A stretch of DNA of 64,000 bases from Apostichopus japonicus (GCF_037975245.1 NC_092568.1:558001-622000), one strand, 5' to 3'. Positions 1 to 21,146 are shown, counted from the stretch's first letter. Program-made: numbers and translations. Notes: generated from the letters alone by a model not told the origin.

Positions 1-949
1 CAAGTTTCAATCCGAAGTGGATGAGACTATTCAGTCTACAGTACAAATTATTCTCTCTTTACATGTCTGCAATAAGCCTGGCAAACCATGCGGACCATAT
101 TGACAGCAAATTTAACAGATGACTTTAGGTAGAATTCTAGTTTTGAAATTCATGTCATAATCCAAGAAAAATAGAAAAATGTTTGAGTGTTGTTGCTGTA
201 GTTATTTTTCTATTAAGATATTCAGATTTATATTATAATACATCTCTGGAATGCTTATTAATTTCATGGCTAAGTTGATGATGGCCTCTGCTAAGTTATT
301 TTTTTTTTTTTTTTATATATAAAAGATAGAAAATATGTTAACAAACTGTTTTTCTACTGCAGAAAGCCTGTGTAGGTAGAAGTATAATTTAGAGAGCCTA
401 ACGTTTCGATCCTAAGAGGATCTTCTACAAAGGCAAGCTGGAACGAAGCCAGATTAAGAACACATTAAAACAATAGACAGATGGACAGACAACTTAATTG
501 GACAAAATTATTAAGCCATAAAAAAGTAAAATTAGACTTAACAATGGAGACGTAATGGCTGAACATCCAATGTCATTTATTCTCGAACAAACTAATTGTA
601 AACATGTTACTTGAGTTGAAAAAATTTACTTTGTTTTACTATTGAGTTTTCAGTTGTTGCATCTAAAGAACGAATCTAATTGTTTGCGTTGTATTTGCTA
701 GTATGGTTAGTATTCCAACCACGTTTTGATAAGCATTTAAATGTCTGAAGGACCAATTTTCAAAACCTAAAATTGGAAAGAAAGCCAACTTATGGGACTG
801 ATAGCGGTGTTTCTTAAAGGTATAATGCCTTATCGAACATATCACAATATAGTGTCTAACTTCACCCGATTAATGTTGTCGAAATACAGTGAACGGGTTA
901 CAAGCGGTTCCTCGTGTATTGCTTCATAATCTGATATCCATTTCAACAG
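1..949. other. Intronic or upstream sequence of the LAMP-like gene; no exon resolved
   Basis: I find no convincing coding exon here. The exon beginning at 950 starts in phase 0 after a consensus acceptor, so earlier exons (signal peptide and any first LAMP domain) must lie in this stretch or, more likely, outside the window. A run of about 18 T lies at 299-314. Confidence 0.5.
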
Positions 950-7689
<6,740 letters not shown>

Positions 7690-10600
7690 TGATAAGTGGT
7701 ATGGATCCCAGATATAAATAATTGAAACCAGGTGCCATAGTCCTTTAATTACCGAAGTACAAACAATCCACAATTGTTTATACAATATGTTTTATGGGTA
7801 GAACGAGTAGTAGTGCGTGATTGCGGGTCGGGGGGGGGGGGTTGGTCGTGGTGGATTTCTTTGAAATTTGGTAGAGCATATATTTAATTTAATAGGACTT
7901 ACAAATACAAATATTCTTTACCGTAGTACAGACCAAGACTGATTACTTTCATGCTATATTTTGTAAGATTTTGTTCGATATAGGACTAAAATGACGGACA
8001 GGAGTTTTGGCAGTGGAAAGGAATGGGATTTCATTTTGAAAATCATGTTGCACAAGTTTTTGTCAAGATATTACTTGGTTGTCAAAGACAGCTAGATATA
8101 ATTTAGCCGTCATCTTTCGAACTAACTACAGCCCACGCTACCTCGTGAATGAGTGAGAGACGATACAGATTAGAACTGCATTTGCCTGCAAATACGCAGT
8201 ATTGTAGTGCGCGTGAAGTGCTTGCAGTATTAGGAAGAACCCTTTCGGTTGTTTATGGTGTGACAACACACCAGGGAGAATATAGTCATGTAGGTACCAA
8301 CAAAGTCAGGGCGAATGTGAGGTCCGTGACAGGCTCAGAATAAGTTGGCTAGGCATGCTAACCTCTGAAACTACAAATGTATACAGAGACTATATACAAC
8401 TTTAATTTTCAATGTTCAGTCATGTAGGTATCGTTCACTTGGCTGTAATGCCAATATTGTAGCGCGCACGCGCACTAGAAAACTATTAAATTGCAGAGAT
8501 CAGATCGTGGTAAAAGTAATTATGTGACTGAAAGGGTTTTCTGAAGAACGATGGAGCAACGCATCGTTTTAACATTGAATTTCATACGGTTCATTGTACA
8601 CTGCACATTCAGTAGACGCTTTAGATTTATGTTGTTGTCGATACCTTAGTACAGTGAAATAATGTCAGAACTTTCTTATTATTATTATTATTTCGGGGGA
8701 TTATGTATATCATTTGCTGTAACTGAATTGTATTTATATTAAAAACACAATTTATGAATTCCCACATTCATGGCTCAGTTCTGTACGCTAAATACTGCCC
8801 TCCATGTGATTCGAAACTGTGTGAATTAGGAAGACGCGTAGCTTGAGAAGTGGTGGGGTGGAGGGGAGGGGGTGGGGTGGAGGGTAAAGACAAGCACATT
8901 ACGATACCATGTAATTGGACGGGAGAGGAAAAACTGGTTTTAGAAGCGGGTGCGTTGATAAAATGGGTATCTTGAATGTTTTGGTATTCACATTGGGCAA
9001 AAGTGAATAGGCCAAATTCGGGTTAAGTCTTCTCTTTGTGGGAACGCTTTTCAAGGTCCTATTACTTATGTTATCTACCTCTGCAAATTAGAAAACATTA
9101 TGGAAATATGGAGAAACAATAATCTTACATTATACAGATAACCCCAATATATTTTTCATACCACTGGTCTATGCAAAGTTGAATGCAAGAAATACGTTGA
9201 AAAGATTAATACAATTGAATTAAATTTGTTAGTGTACTTTTGAAAACTTAATATCTCAAACTTCTTTTCATAAATAAGACTCCAATTTTGTTAATTGAGT
9301 AATGGTTATTTGAAAACTAAATAACTTTAAATGATGAAATCATTCTACAACGTATAAATGGACATTTGGGAATCGTGAATCATAAATCAAGAATCATCAA
9401 TCATCAATTAGCAACCATGAATCAACAATGAAGAATCATGAGACGCTTATTCAATAAGCTATGCTGCAGCAAGTTTAAAAAGTCGTTTTGGGAACTATCT
9501 AATAAAATGGTCAAGTTCATAAATTATCCTGACAAAATAGTCAACAATTCCTTCTGAAACTTTGCTTACTTAACAAAAATGTAATTTCTTCATTTTTTGA
9601 AATAAAATTTAACTTGACCGTACGTTTAAAAAAAAAAGAGATTATAATATATATATTTTTCGCAAACATGTTGTGAATTATAATAAGTAGCCTATCTCTA
9701 AATAAATTATTATTCCTCAGTTGTAGCATTAGTTAGAATGGGGAAAACACATTTCATAATATATCATAATGTCTTCTGAAGTAGAAATGTTTGTGGGAAA
9801 ATATCACGTTTTCCTTTAGTGGAATCATACTTTGCTTCCAAATGTTTACTCATTATGACGTCAGGGGAAGGAGCACGCGAAATTATAATGTTATACTTAT
9901 TGTAACATAATTTTTTTTAAATCACTAAGACAATCATAATTAATATCGGATATTGTTTTTTTTTTCCCTTTGTGGGAGGAAATAAGACAACGATGATAAC
10001 CTGACAAGTGACGCTCTGTTGTGATTTCTGAAGTGCACCCTCTATTCATGCGTCGGAAAAAGGGGGGGGGGATCTCTTGTTAATTGCTCCGGATGAGTGC
10101 GTTTCTTTACAACATAAATCCATCAAAAATACAGCCAGTGTTTTTGTTTACAACTTATAGTAATGTTGTTCTCTAGAGGTAGTGTTACTGTTGGCTATTG
10201 CTACAGTACGTAAGATACAACATATCTTGTAAAAATATATATAAATCTTCCAACAAATGAAGTTATCAAATAATCAATTAGACTGTGAATGCTTTCACCA
10301 GCTTTCGCCAGAGTTTATATCAATGATATAGTACGGGGAGACTTATTGTGGAAACAGTCAAAGTTATATTTAATTGAGAGTTGATATCTAGTGTCACTAG
10401 TCGCCGTTAGTAAAGTAATATAGTGCTTTAAAAAGATGCATCTATTTCGTCATTTAGTATTTTCGAAAATTATGCTATAGAAAGCCATGTATGTATTGGT
10501 CAGTCATTTTTAAACTTCCTTAAAAGCATTTAAAGTTATTTAATTAATCAGACAAATATCGAATAGTACTTAATATAACAAATAGTGGATGGTAACTGAT

Positions 10601-13600
10601 TAATAGCTAATGAGTAGATTTAATTTGTTTCTTTGTTTGTTTGTTTTTTCACTCTAGGATGCCTGGATGAGGCATTATGGTCACACGAATGAACACAAAC
10701 TATAGTAAAATACTTTTAAGTTTAATTATAGTTACAGGTAGATCAGTAGTTGAGTAAAAGCCAGTCTGTAGAATCAATTAACAGATTTGTTTAGGTAAGG
10801 CTATGATTAGTTTAGCTTACACGTTGAACCTTTAGTGCAATAATCACGCTTGCTACGTACTGTCCAAATAGAAAAATACATGTAACGTTTGCCATTTTAA
10901 AAGCTTTAACAAGATAATTAAATATCATATAGTATCATTTGATTCATGCTAGGTATCTTGTGGCGTTACCAATATGGGGACGGGTATAGGGGCAGGTACC
11001 ACGGGCAGGTACCACGGGGCATGTACGGGTAGGTACGGGTAGGGGCAGGTACCACTTGGTTACCTAATCACACATAGAATATTAATGGTGCATGGGCTAA
11101 ACAGAAAAAAAACTCCCAAAGACGTACAGCTGAATGGCCAGACGAAATATATAATGCGAGGGAGGAGGGGCAGGGGGGGGGTGGGGAGCAGAGGGTGGAT
11201 TATTTTGGTACGCCCGCCCTTGCCCATCTTCGGTGACGCCATTAGTGGATAAAATGTTAATGGAATTATATTCGTTGTTATTTATGTTGAAGAAATTGAG
11301 TTTGATAATAAAATCAACGTAATACAGATATAACGCGTAAGATTTTCTTTTATTATGTCATCATGACGTCATTAGCGGTGATATTAAACAGAAAAGGAAT
11401 ATCGGTACTAGACAAATGACCTTTGAGAAATAAATTTATACTTAATATGTTCACACGATGAGTCATATTTCATTCCTTAAAAAATACACATAAAGTCTTA
11501 CGGGTGTGGGGAGGGTAGGGGGGGGGGGAGAAACATGCCTCCATCAACAATTTTTAGAGCGATGATCATTACGTTTTTCTCTTTCATTTTATATTGACCT
11601 CGGCCTTCGCGTAAGGCTTAAAGTCTTCACCCCTCCCCTCGGGCATATTACACTGAATCAGTTTGAGCCAAAAAAAATCAGCATATTCCTCTTCCTATCC
11701 ACTGTTCGAGTCCTTTCTTGCACCTTCTGCACACTCCATAGTGGCCCAGTTAACACCTCATTCGCAGTGAACACCGACAGCAAAGACATGATTAGGCGTA
11801 ACCCATACATGCAGATATTACTTCAATGACAAAAAAAAATGAAATTAAGCCCAAGTGAAAGGGATGAAAGGAAGATTTGAGGGCATTTTCCGAAACCTTG
11901 TATTAAATAATGAAGACATTTTCAGTTTGATAAAAGAAGAAAAGAAGGCCACAAGGCCGATATTTAGCTTGTCACTTTATGTCAGTCGGAAATGTTATTA
12001 CATTTTCCCCCCTTTTATTCTTTGTAGGAGAAACTTACAATGAAGTGAAGGAAAACCGATAAAAATGTATTTATTTAGAGCTAATTTCTTTTAACAACTT
12101 ATATACCAAAATTTATTCCCGCAGCTTGAATAATAAATAATGAAAAAATAAAATTTAGCATATTGTGCCGCTCGCTTTACAGCGACGTCTGAATTTTATC
12201 AAGTAGATCATTTCCGCACAGTTGATACCGTAGCTTAAAACTATAACTGTGGCTTAACATTTACGCTAATTCCGTAATGGAAATTTATGCTAATCTCACT
12301 TGAGATTACTGTTTTCGCCGCTGATTAACGTTCCCGTATATTTAAAGAGGCAATAATCAGCTACATGTATATTTTTCAGGGAGTTATACTCATAAGAATT
12401 CATTGGCTAAGAAGAAAATTATCACAATTGAGCAATCTTTTCCGTTCCTGTCACTACCCACCCCCGCCCCCCCCCCCCTAAGATCATTATTTCTCTATAT
12501 TTTCAAAACCACATCCACCTCAATGTCTGGAAATTTATTCAAGATGTAAGAACCCTTGGAAATGAACCCTTGAACTATTGAACCAGTCAAACATTGAGCA
12601 GTCATATGTAAGCTGTAACAAGGGCAAGCTTCAACCTTGAGGCCAATGCTGGTGACGATATTTGTAGGACATGTTGCAAAATGTGGATTATTCATTAAAT
12701 GTAGGCTATGTCTTAAGGAGATAAAACGAACCTTACACTAGATATATAGGACCTACGTATCACGAACAACTCAACCCACCCAATCATACCCACCTCCTCT
12801 CCAAATGAAGAAAAGAAGAAAAGATGGAGAAAAAAAACCCCGATACAAACAAACAAATCATCTTATGTCATGACGTCACAGCTGCCATTTGTCCAATGTT
12901 TGATATCTCCAAGACGCGATTACTTCAATTTAACGTTTTGCTTTTCTGTTCATATATATACATCGAAAATATTGCTGAGTTACTGATATCAAAGACTGTC
13001 CATATATAACTTAATGTCGAAAACTATTAGATGAAGAAACTCGTTACAGGTTTAATAAGTATATTTATGACATCATCACATGACGTTAAAAGCTTTCCAA
13101 GAGTACATTAATCAGTAATGAGACAATGCATTGACACGTTATTAACCACAGTAGAAACCATTTGAAAATGTATGCAACCTTAAAAGTTGAGACGATCCCT
13201 AACTTATGTTGTTATATAGAGTACGCCTTTCAATACGGTCATTTAACCAGTAGCAAGCCTTTTATCGTAATTACATCAACCAGACAGTTCAAGGGTAGCC
13301 TATGTGTGGTAATGTACCGAACCCGGATTGAACTTATTTCACTTTGTCGATTTAATTGTTTCAAGTCACAAATCTATAAATTTGCAACTCATTCAGAAAA
13401 AAAAAAACACTGTTATTTTGTTTCTAGAATTCATATAATACATTTAAATCTATCAGTTCTGTGGTAGTGTGTTTCTCACGTGATTTAGTACTGGAAACGT
13501 CAGTTGGCATTTGACACAACTTCAGAAGTCCAGACGATCCCTCGTTTGTTTCTTTAATGAGAGTAATTTCAAGGCAATGAAAATACTTACCTGTCTTTAA

Positions 13601-16600
13601 ATCTAACTTCATCCATCAGACAATAACGTAGTTATAAAACAGATTGGACATGTCTGTTCCTTCATTAAAGGTCAATTCTATTTATCCATCTAATATATAA
13701 CAAGCCTGAACAACTTTGAGTTGAAATGTTAGAAGCGTGTATACTGTATGGGTATAGTCATCGAAACCTTGTGTTAAAGTTCGTAATTTATATAACTGTC
13801 TTTTATAGTAGTACGATATACACTTCATAAGAGAGCAGCTTTTCAAACTACGTACACAAAACAGAAAGAGTTTTGAAGAGTGCATGCAAAATATGTACAT
13901 AGTTTACATAATTTATTTTTCATATATTAATTTATAATTCATGTTTCCAAAAAAAATCATTGAAAAGCACATGATTTCCAATTTCCTAATTTATTCCTAT
14001 ATTAGAATAAAACCAACAACCTATATGGAAGCGCAATATAGTCCTACTCAATAAAAACTACATTGCCCAGCTCGTTAACGTCTGCCTCAGCTTTGCCATT
14101 GATTATTTCTGCCTTGTCATCTTATATTCAGTGTTTTTCTTCTTCATTATACCTGTAACTTACTATGCGCTCTCTTACAGCGAAGAAATAAATTCGTTTT
14201 ATCGATTTATCTCAACCCATTCGCTATTACAAAGTCAGTCAACAGACAAAATGCTATATCCTTTCAAACCAAATATTTCTATATGTGGGTTCCCTGTACA
14301 ATATCTTTATTATATATTAAATCTCTCGCACAGCCCAATCAATAAACGATTGTCTAAAATGAAAGGGAAAAAACATCCAGAATGAAACGAAGCCCGTTCT
14401 GTGCGTTTGCAATGATTAAGTAAAACAGCAAAAAGAAGCAATATGTTATTTTCACTTAGCAACGGCACATATAGTAATATTGAATAAAAAAATACAGTCA
14501 TCCGCAGTGAGTGCACATAAAAGAGAATAGCTTAGGTAAACTCGAATATACTAACACACAAACAATATCAACCTTCGCGTATACATATAGGTAGCCTATA
14601 CATAGAGATGCAATTTTACTTATTGCAATAACGTTATACAGTGGATTATTACAATCCTGTGTGATCTATGCAATAAATGAATAGGACGAAGGCGAAATGA
14701 GTTGGTATCAGGCCTGCTTTAAAATTAAAGAACAGATTACTTATTATTGCAAATGGTGTTATCGAATCGAAGTTACTTAGCAACGGTCTTCCTTATTATT
14801 GCCTTTTAGTTGTTGCTTTGTGCGTGTAGGCCTACAAGTGTATGTAAAAGCTAATGGAGTTACAGTATGTATAATTCAAAGCGCAGCGTGTTTTTTTTTT
14901 TTTTATAAAATAGTCAATATTCTGTTGTTAAATGTCTATAAAGGGTACCAATAAGTAAGTACATAATAATAGTACAATAAACCGCCATTGCAAAGCCTTT
15001 TTATATATTTTCCTCTCTATATATACATATACATGAGAAGCAAGAAGCAACATTTAACAGCATAGGGCCTATGTCATTCCATACGTAATATGATATTTGG
15101 CACTGTTCCTATTACTTGCTGCGAGATTCTACACTAGTAGAGAATTTCCTCGGAAGATTGACACTGGTTTAGAATATCCCCCCCCCCCCCCTATATAAAT
15201 TATACAGTGAGAATATCTTATCTTTTTCATCGGTTCCCTGATTAATCTGTGCCATCTTTTAAAATGTAGAAAGCAATGAAACCATTTGGCATATAATTAA
15301 AAATTCATAGTCCAAGCTTTCAATGCTCCTTACATATGTAAATATTCATCATTAACTTTAGGCAGAATTTGTTGATATAGGCCGACAGTTATGAAGAAAA
15401 CTTTGATTGCCGTTAATGTCTGTCTAGATATTTATATTTTCAAGATATTCATCTTTGAAATATACACATGTCTGTACTTTTTTTAATAAATATTATATTA
15501 GTATATAACTCGATCAACAATTTATTCTTTATACTTATTTCAAGCAAAAACACACTCAAAAAAGACATTCAATACTCCCCATGTGACAAATTGTAGAGCA
15601 TTGTAAATATGTTATTTGAGGTTATGAATGTCTTATATTTTTCTATTATTTTTCTGTGTTGCGCCTGAAGAACTGACATTTAACTGAGTGCTAGACTAAG
15701 AAATCCAGCCACTTTCACCAATTAGTCTCCTACAGATGTGTACGTTCAATTATGTTTTAATTTATGATTCTGCTCTGCGCAACGTGTGTTACAGTTCATG
15801 TTTCGAAAGCCTTGTTCGGCAGTAACCCCCCTTCCCCGCCCCCAAAGCCTCCCAATCTTCTGTTCTAGTCCAACCTTCCATAGCCCCTCCGCTCAAAATC
15901 CCCCAAAGATGGTTAAACGAATGAAGATTTCCTAAATTATCCTGACTTTTACTTCAAAAGTAAGGCACATCATGTACAACGTACAACCATAATACATGTT
16001 TCAGTGATAGACAAAATAGTATTTACAAAAAGTGACCTTTTACGTATTGCTTTGTCGTTTTTAAAAGAGGATTGATTTGTCACTGGTTTTCCTACATAGA
16101 AAACTACGAAGTTCAATCTAAGATGTTTCAATGCTTGTTGGAATTACATAACTTTAGTCTGATAAGAAGCTTCGAATTGTCTCTAAGAATGTAATCCAAT
16201 ACTAGACATTCGAAATTGTGTTTGGAGCATGAAAGAGATAATTCGACAAAATTTGACAAGACTTGAATCTCATACGGGGAATCAAGATAAATTATGAGAA
16301 GCGTGGTTACGTCATCGATGCATTGTTGTAATCGATTTATGTGACGTCAGTCAAGTTTGTGAAGACAACAACAAAAGATGGATAAATACGTCACGAGTTT
16401 ACAACTATAGCATGTGTGCGTTACAAACACAATGTCTCGTGTCTCACTGCTTCCTGGTGGTTGGTGATAACGTAAAGGAATATCGATGAGGTTCAGAAAA
16501 GCCAAAAAAAAGAAGGGTCAAACGGAGAAGAAAATATCAAAATAGTAACGCAGGTTTCAATACGTAACTGTTTGTTTTGTTTCTGTTTTTCACTTCGTGG

Positions 16601-18514
16601 AAACTGTTTCATAATGAAATGTCATTTGCGTTCGTTAAACCAAGCCGACAAGTGGAGCCTGGGGGGGGGGGTGGGGTTGCATGCATTTATGTTTTTGTTA
16701 TAAATAGGATATTCAAATTTTGAGAATGACTTGTGTAAAGACTTTCAAAGTTCTCACCCACATGAATGCCACGGGTATCATTGAAATTAGTTTGATAAAT
16801 CTAGTTTTAAGGTTGATTTGCTGTATAGGCTTAAAGTCGTTTTATGCATTCCAATGATTATATAAACGTACAAACCGATACCTATCCTAACGACCTAACC
16901 CACTTCTTTCAGTTTTGTTCCCTTCAATCACATTCTTATATGATGAAGTACCTTTGTCCCCAAAGATTTCAGCCCATTTGCAAAAGCGAAATTAATAATT
17001 TCGTTTCGACAAAACTTGAGTCATTGGGACAGGATTTTTGTTGTTGTTGAAGAAAAGTCTCCCAAAATAGAGCCTCATGGGCACGGAAAACCAAACTGAT
17101 CTTAACTGATTCATTCTCGGCACCAGTTCCCTAATATCGAGACTTTGTCAAGACAGATCCCGTCTGTCAGATTTCGGAAGAACGACTCAACACGCGTGCA
17201 CATAGTATATACATGCTTTGACTTATCACTAAATAACATTGATGTCACATACACAAAACAATAAATAAGGTTAACTTAAATATTATGTCGGAAATTTTCA
17301 CAAGGCATATAATGACTGGACGAATCGAGATACTTATCGAGTATTTATACTGTTACACAATAGTTAACAAGCCCAATATGCATAAGAAAGAAAAACCCAT
17401 TTTGATGCATGTTTTGTGGTTGGAGACTTCACACACTGTTGTGCAATATGTATACTGCCAGAATCTAAGTAACACAACTTGATATATGTAGCTGGCTTTA
17501 GATCTGCGGGGTCTCTTTGTACTGGTATATTCTCTGTCTTCTTTTACGTTTACATGCAGAATCCTGCAGACAGATATGGTCTGCTAAAATTGTTATGCAT
17601 CATTACTTTTGAAACTTTCAAATCATGCTAGTATATATACACATATTGACGGACATTATATATACCTGAATCTCTTGACTTTTGAAGTAACGCTTCTGCA
17701 CGAAGCTAGAAGAACTTAAAGTTTCGTCATGCGTGGGTAAATGAACCTACGACTCATGAGGAAAGAACTGTTTCGCTCCCTATCCAGGTACTTCCGAGGT
17801 CCCTCGTGCCGCCCCCCCCCCCCGTACATACGTTCCGATGATTGCGCAACGAATCCCGCAGTATAATATGTAGGCCTACAGTCTGAAAAAAAATCTTGTA
17901 ACTCAGATATATCTCCGTAGCAACCGTTTTCTCCTGCATGCCGCGCAACCTTTGTAGTAAAATGTGAAAACCAAATTTAACGGGAGTTGCATGCCTAATT
18001 TGAACATAATGTAACATAATGCTCTATTCCGCAGTCACTGGGTTTCGTGTGCATTTTAATGTGTATATTTAATCCGTACTTTATAGCACACAATCAGGAA
18101 GAGGCACAGCTAGGGGAATATTAGAAAAATAATGAAAGAAGTAGCTTTATTTATTATATTCCTCCGTCGAGACTGAAAAGTATAACCTCGGTAACATAAT
18201 ATCAAACACGAGTATATAGTGGCTCTTCGGTTTATCTTCTTCCGCCCACACTCCGGAGTAGCTTTTATATTTACAGTTTGAAAGTGTTCGTCGTATCGCT
18301 TGGAAGAAATTAGACAAGCTGAAAGCATATATACGCTCCTCTCTTGATTCTGGAGAGAGGGGCCTCGTGAAGTTACATCTTTCGGTTGCAACCATCAAAA
18401 TTTTGCGTTGAGTCGTGATTCGTGTAAGTTATGGAATCTTAGTGTACCAAGAAAACATTCCTACACATCAAATAATACGTTTGATTGCATTTACTTGGGA
18501 AGAACAGCGTAATG
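7690..18514. other. Gene-poor intergenic region, no gene seen
   Basis: About 10.8 kb without a supportable coding exon. The first part should include the LAMP-like 3' UTR. It holds many G or C runs (for example 7829, 10063, 11517, 15180, 16661), a purine-rich G4-prone stretch near 8850-8885, a loose AATCATNAATCA simple repeat at 9371-9440, and several TGACGTCA-like sites. Short open frames lack recognisable domains. Confidence 0.6.
10976..11056. repeat. Short GC-rich tandem repeat (GGGCAGGTACCAC-type units)
   Basis: Imperfect 10-15 base units containing GGGCAGGTACCAC or GGGTAGGTAC are repeated about six times. It stands out from the AT-rich surroundings. Confidence 0.7.
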
Positions 18515-19560
18515 TAAAATATGTCCCATCCCCGTCCGCGAATTTTTTTTCCAAAACAGGTTTGCAAGTGCGTAAATAGTCGTTCATGATTGGTCGGAAA
18601 AGTTACGTCATCACCATAGAAACCTTCACTTCGAGGTTCTGCATCCATTTGTTGCAACGAAGATATACCCGTTCAAAATTACCCGTAGCTTTTCGAACAT
18701 ATATTTAGATATGTTTGGAATTGGTTTTGACATATTTAGCACACTAGTATTGTATGATCTACTTTGATCGAAGTTTTCTGTGAAGGCATTAATCGATAAC
18801 ATCGCACAGTGAAAGTTTCGTACAGAGTACACCACACATGCGCTGTAGGCCTATATGCATTATAACTCTGTACACAGTGCAGTGACGGAAATATATCATA
18901 CTATACACTCATGATACTGTTTTGCGTATATTCACTCAAAGACTCGTGAACTCGAGTCGTGAAGTTGCTTTTAGTGTATGCCTACCCATTCCACGAAACG
19001 AATTCTGATTTCAATAGAACGGCTCACGAATCGTGGATAACGTAAACACGAACCAAATAGAATGCAGCGTATGTATCATAAGTGAGGTCAACATGTAATC
19101 CAAGCATTAAACTCTGTACACAGTGCAGTGACGGAAATATATCACACTATACACTATACTGTTTTGCGTAGGCCTATATTCACTCAAGACTCGTGAACTC
19201 GCGTCGTGAAGTTGCTTTTAGTGTAGGCCTACCCATTCCACGAAACGAATTCTGATTTCAATAGAACGGCTCACGAATCGTGGATAACGTAAACACGAAC
19301 CAAATAGAATGTTGCGTATGTATCATAAGTGAGGTCAACATGTAATCCAAGCATTAAAAGTAAACTTAGGGCGTTTGAAGGGAAACCCTTTAACTAGACT
19401 CAATCAAGTGTCAGTGTGTAACTCAGTATATGTCTTCGAACTTCCAAGCGATGGTTATGATTTATGCTGACGTCAAGAGCAATCTGATTGGCTGAAAACT
19501 CCGTAATTGCAAACCTGTTTGGGGAAAAAAATCGCTCCCCGTCCCCGATGCATACACACC
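18515..19560. repeat. Foldback structure with about 95-base inverted arms flanking a tandem duplication
   Basis: The left arm (about 18515-18625) and right arm (about 19455-19560) are imperfect inverted copies. They share the core GCAAACCTGTTT, an A-run and a GC-rich outer end resembling CCCCGTCC. Each arm also carries an ATTGG (inverted CCAAT) box and a CRE-like ACGTCA/GACGTCA site. Between the arms lies the 246-base tandem duplication listed separately. Confidence 0.6.
18864..19357. repeat. Tandem duplication, two copies of a 246-base unit
   Basis: The copy starting at 18864 (AACTCTGTACACAGTGCAG) is repeated from 19110 to about 19357. The copies are nearly identical, apart from small indels near TTTTGCGTA and scattered substitutions, which suggests a recent duplication. 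Confidence 0.9.
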
Positions 19561-19860
19561 TTGCTTGGGTACAGTGGTGTCATTTTCAGTCACATTAAGG
19601 ACACAGAAACATGAAGCAAGTCTGAATAATATCACATAACCAATAGATATTAGGGAGTAGGCTATAAATTGATTTATTTACTTCGCTCTTATAGCGTTGT
19701 GATAAAACCAATGTCCAGGAAAGATGTTTTTGTGGCCGATATTTGTCAAAGGTCACTTTAATAGGCATGTGATATTGATGTGCTCGAAACACTACAACGC
19801 ACAAGTCAATAAGATTCTCACTACAGCATATGTAGACCTCATCTGCACTATATTGTAAAC

Positions 19861-21146
19861 CACCCTATACTCATAGCAAGTACAGTAACTACTGTTCATG
19901 TTCCACAACCATTGATCAGTAACTACTGCGCTGTGTTCGTAACACGGTAACATGCAACGAGGTAAATGAATCTGGAGGATTCATGTCAATTGGGTGCGCG
20001 CGTACCATGTATTTAGGGTCATGTGATGTGTTCCAGGGTGGTACTATACTGATATTTCTCTGTAGCAGTTCGAGAACAGTGTTAGTGACTTCGTGAAAGA
20101 TTGGTCGGTTCGGACATGGGAACTAACGGCATAAGAAGGTACTGGTACTTCAGGCCTACGAAATAGTGCTAATATGCTAACGTTCAACCTTATTCTCTTG
20201 AATGAAGGCAGGCTTTCTACATAATCTTACTTATTAATACAGCTCTAGGGGCAAGCTTTGTCTCATATGGCTTAACGTTATTACTACACGCTATAAGTGA
20301 GTGTAGAAATGGGAAATGTGGGGAAATGTTTAGTTCAGTGCAACCACGGAATTCTCCATGGAACAGAGCCTAATGCTGTTCGACGGGAATATAGCTATGA
20401 CGTTAGGCTACAGGCACGGTTATTGCTAGGTAACGGGTGTCGTCTGCTGCTCTAAGCGCGCAAACTCATTTACGTACTAGTTGGATGAAATCATCATGCG
20501 TAATAGGGAGAGTAGTATATTAGTACCACCCTGGAACACATCACATGACCCTCCATACATGGTACGCGCGTACGCGCTTATTTACTGTGTGATAGTTTCT
20601 CCAGATTCATTTACCTCGTTGGGTAACATGTGTTACAGGTGGCACAGTAACTACTGCAAAGCTGTTACACGTTCCAATGTAAGACATAGAACTGTGCGAC
20701 TGGACAAGGAGTCTATGAACATTTGACGTGGTAAACTATTACTATATTAAGGCCTAATTTAGACGTGGGGCTACCCATAAGGCTAATCTAGGTTCCCCCT
20801 CCCCCACCCTAGGTCCCATTGTGTGTATCTGTTTTGTATCTATTTGAGACTTGCACACACTCACCTGTCCGTGAAGAATGTTTCAATCAAATGGATTTAC
20901 TAATACGATTAGAAAAAAGTTAGGCTACCATCTGAATCTCGCATGCAGTATAAAACTAGGGAGTGGTCTTCGTTACCCAGACGCCCCGCATTTTCACCTT
21001 TCGGACTTTAACGTGTAACAGCTTTGCAGTAATTTCTGTGCCACCTGTTACACATGTTACCGTGTTGCGAACACAGCGCAGTAGTTACTGATGTACGGTT
21101 GTGGAACATGAACAGTAGTTACTGTACTAGCTATGAGTATCGGGTG
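19861..21146. mobile_element. Inverted-repeat DNA transposon (outer element), interrupted by a second element
   Basis: The outer arm starts ATACTCATAGC and continues AGTACAGTAACTACTGTTC. It runs 19866-19954 and resumes at 20631-20673 after the inner insertion; the right arm (21009-21145) is its intact reverse complement, about 135 bases. TGTAAAC is found just outside both ends (19854-19860 and 21147-21153) and may be a degraded target duplication. No transposase is visible, so the element is non-autonomous. Confidence 0.7.
19955..20621. mobile_element. Inner inverted-repeat transposon with 9-base target duplication GGTAACATG
   Basis: The ends are perfect inverted repeats: CAACGAGGTAAATGAATCTG at the left and its reverse complement at the right. 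Weaker inverted similarity continues inward to about 20050 and 20519 and includes ACATCACATGACCCT. GGTAACATG flanks it on both sides (19946-19954 and 20622-20630). The uninterrupted sequence is preserved in the other arm of the outer element, which shows the insertion site directly. A 9-base duplication with long inverted repeats fits MULE- or Merlin-type transposons; no coding sequence is present to decide. Confidence 0.8.

Noticed and set aside
8149-8343. A 64-codon plus-strand frame after the LAMP-like gene
   Set aside because: No domain, no splice context and no repeat of its composition elsewhere.
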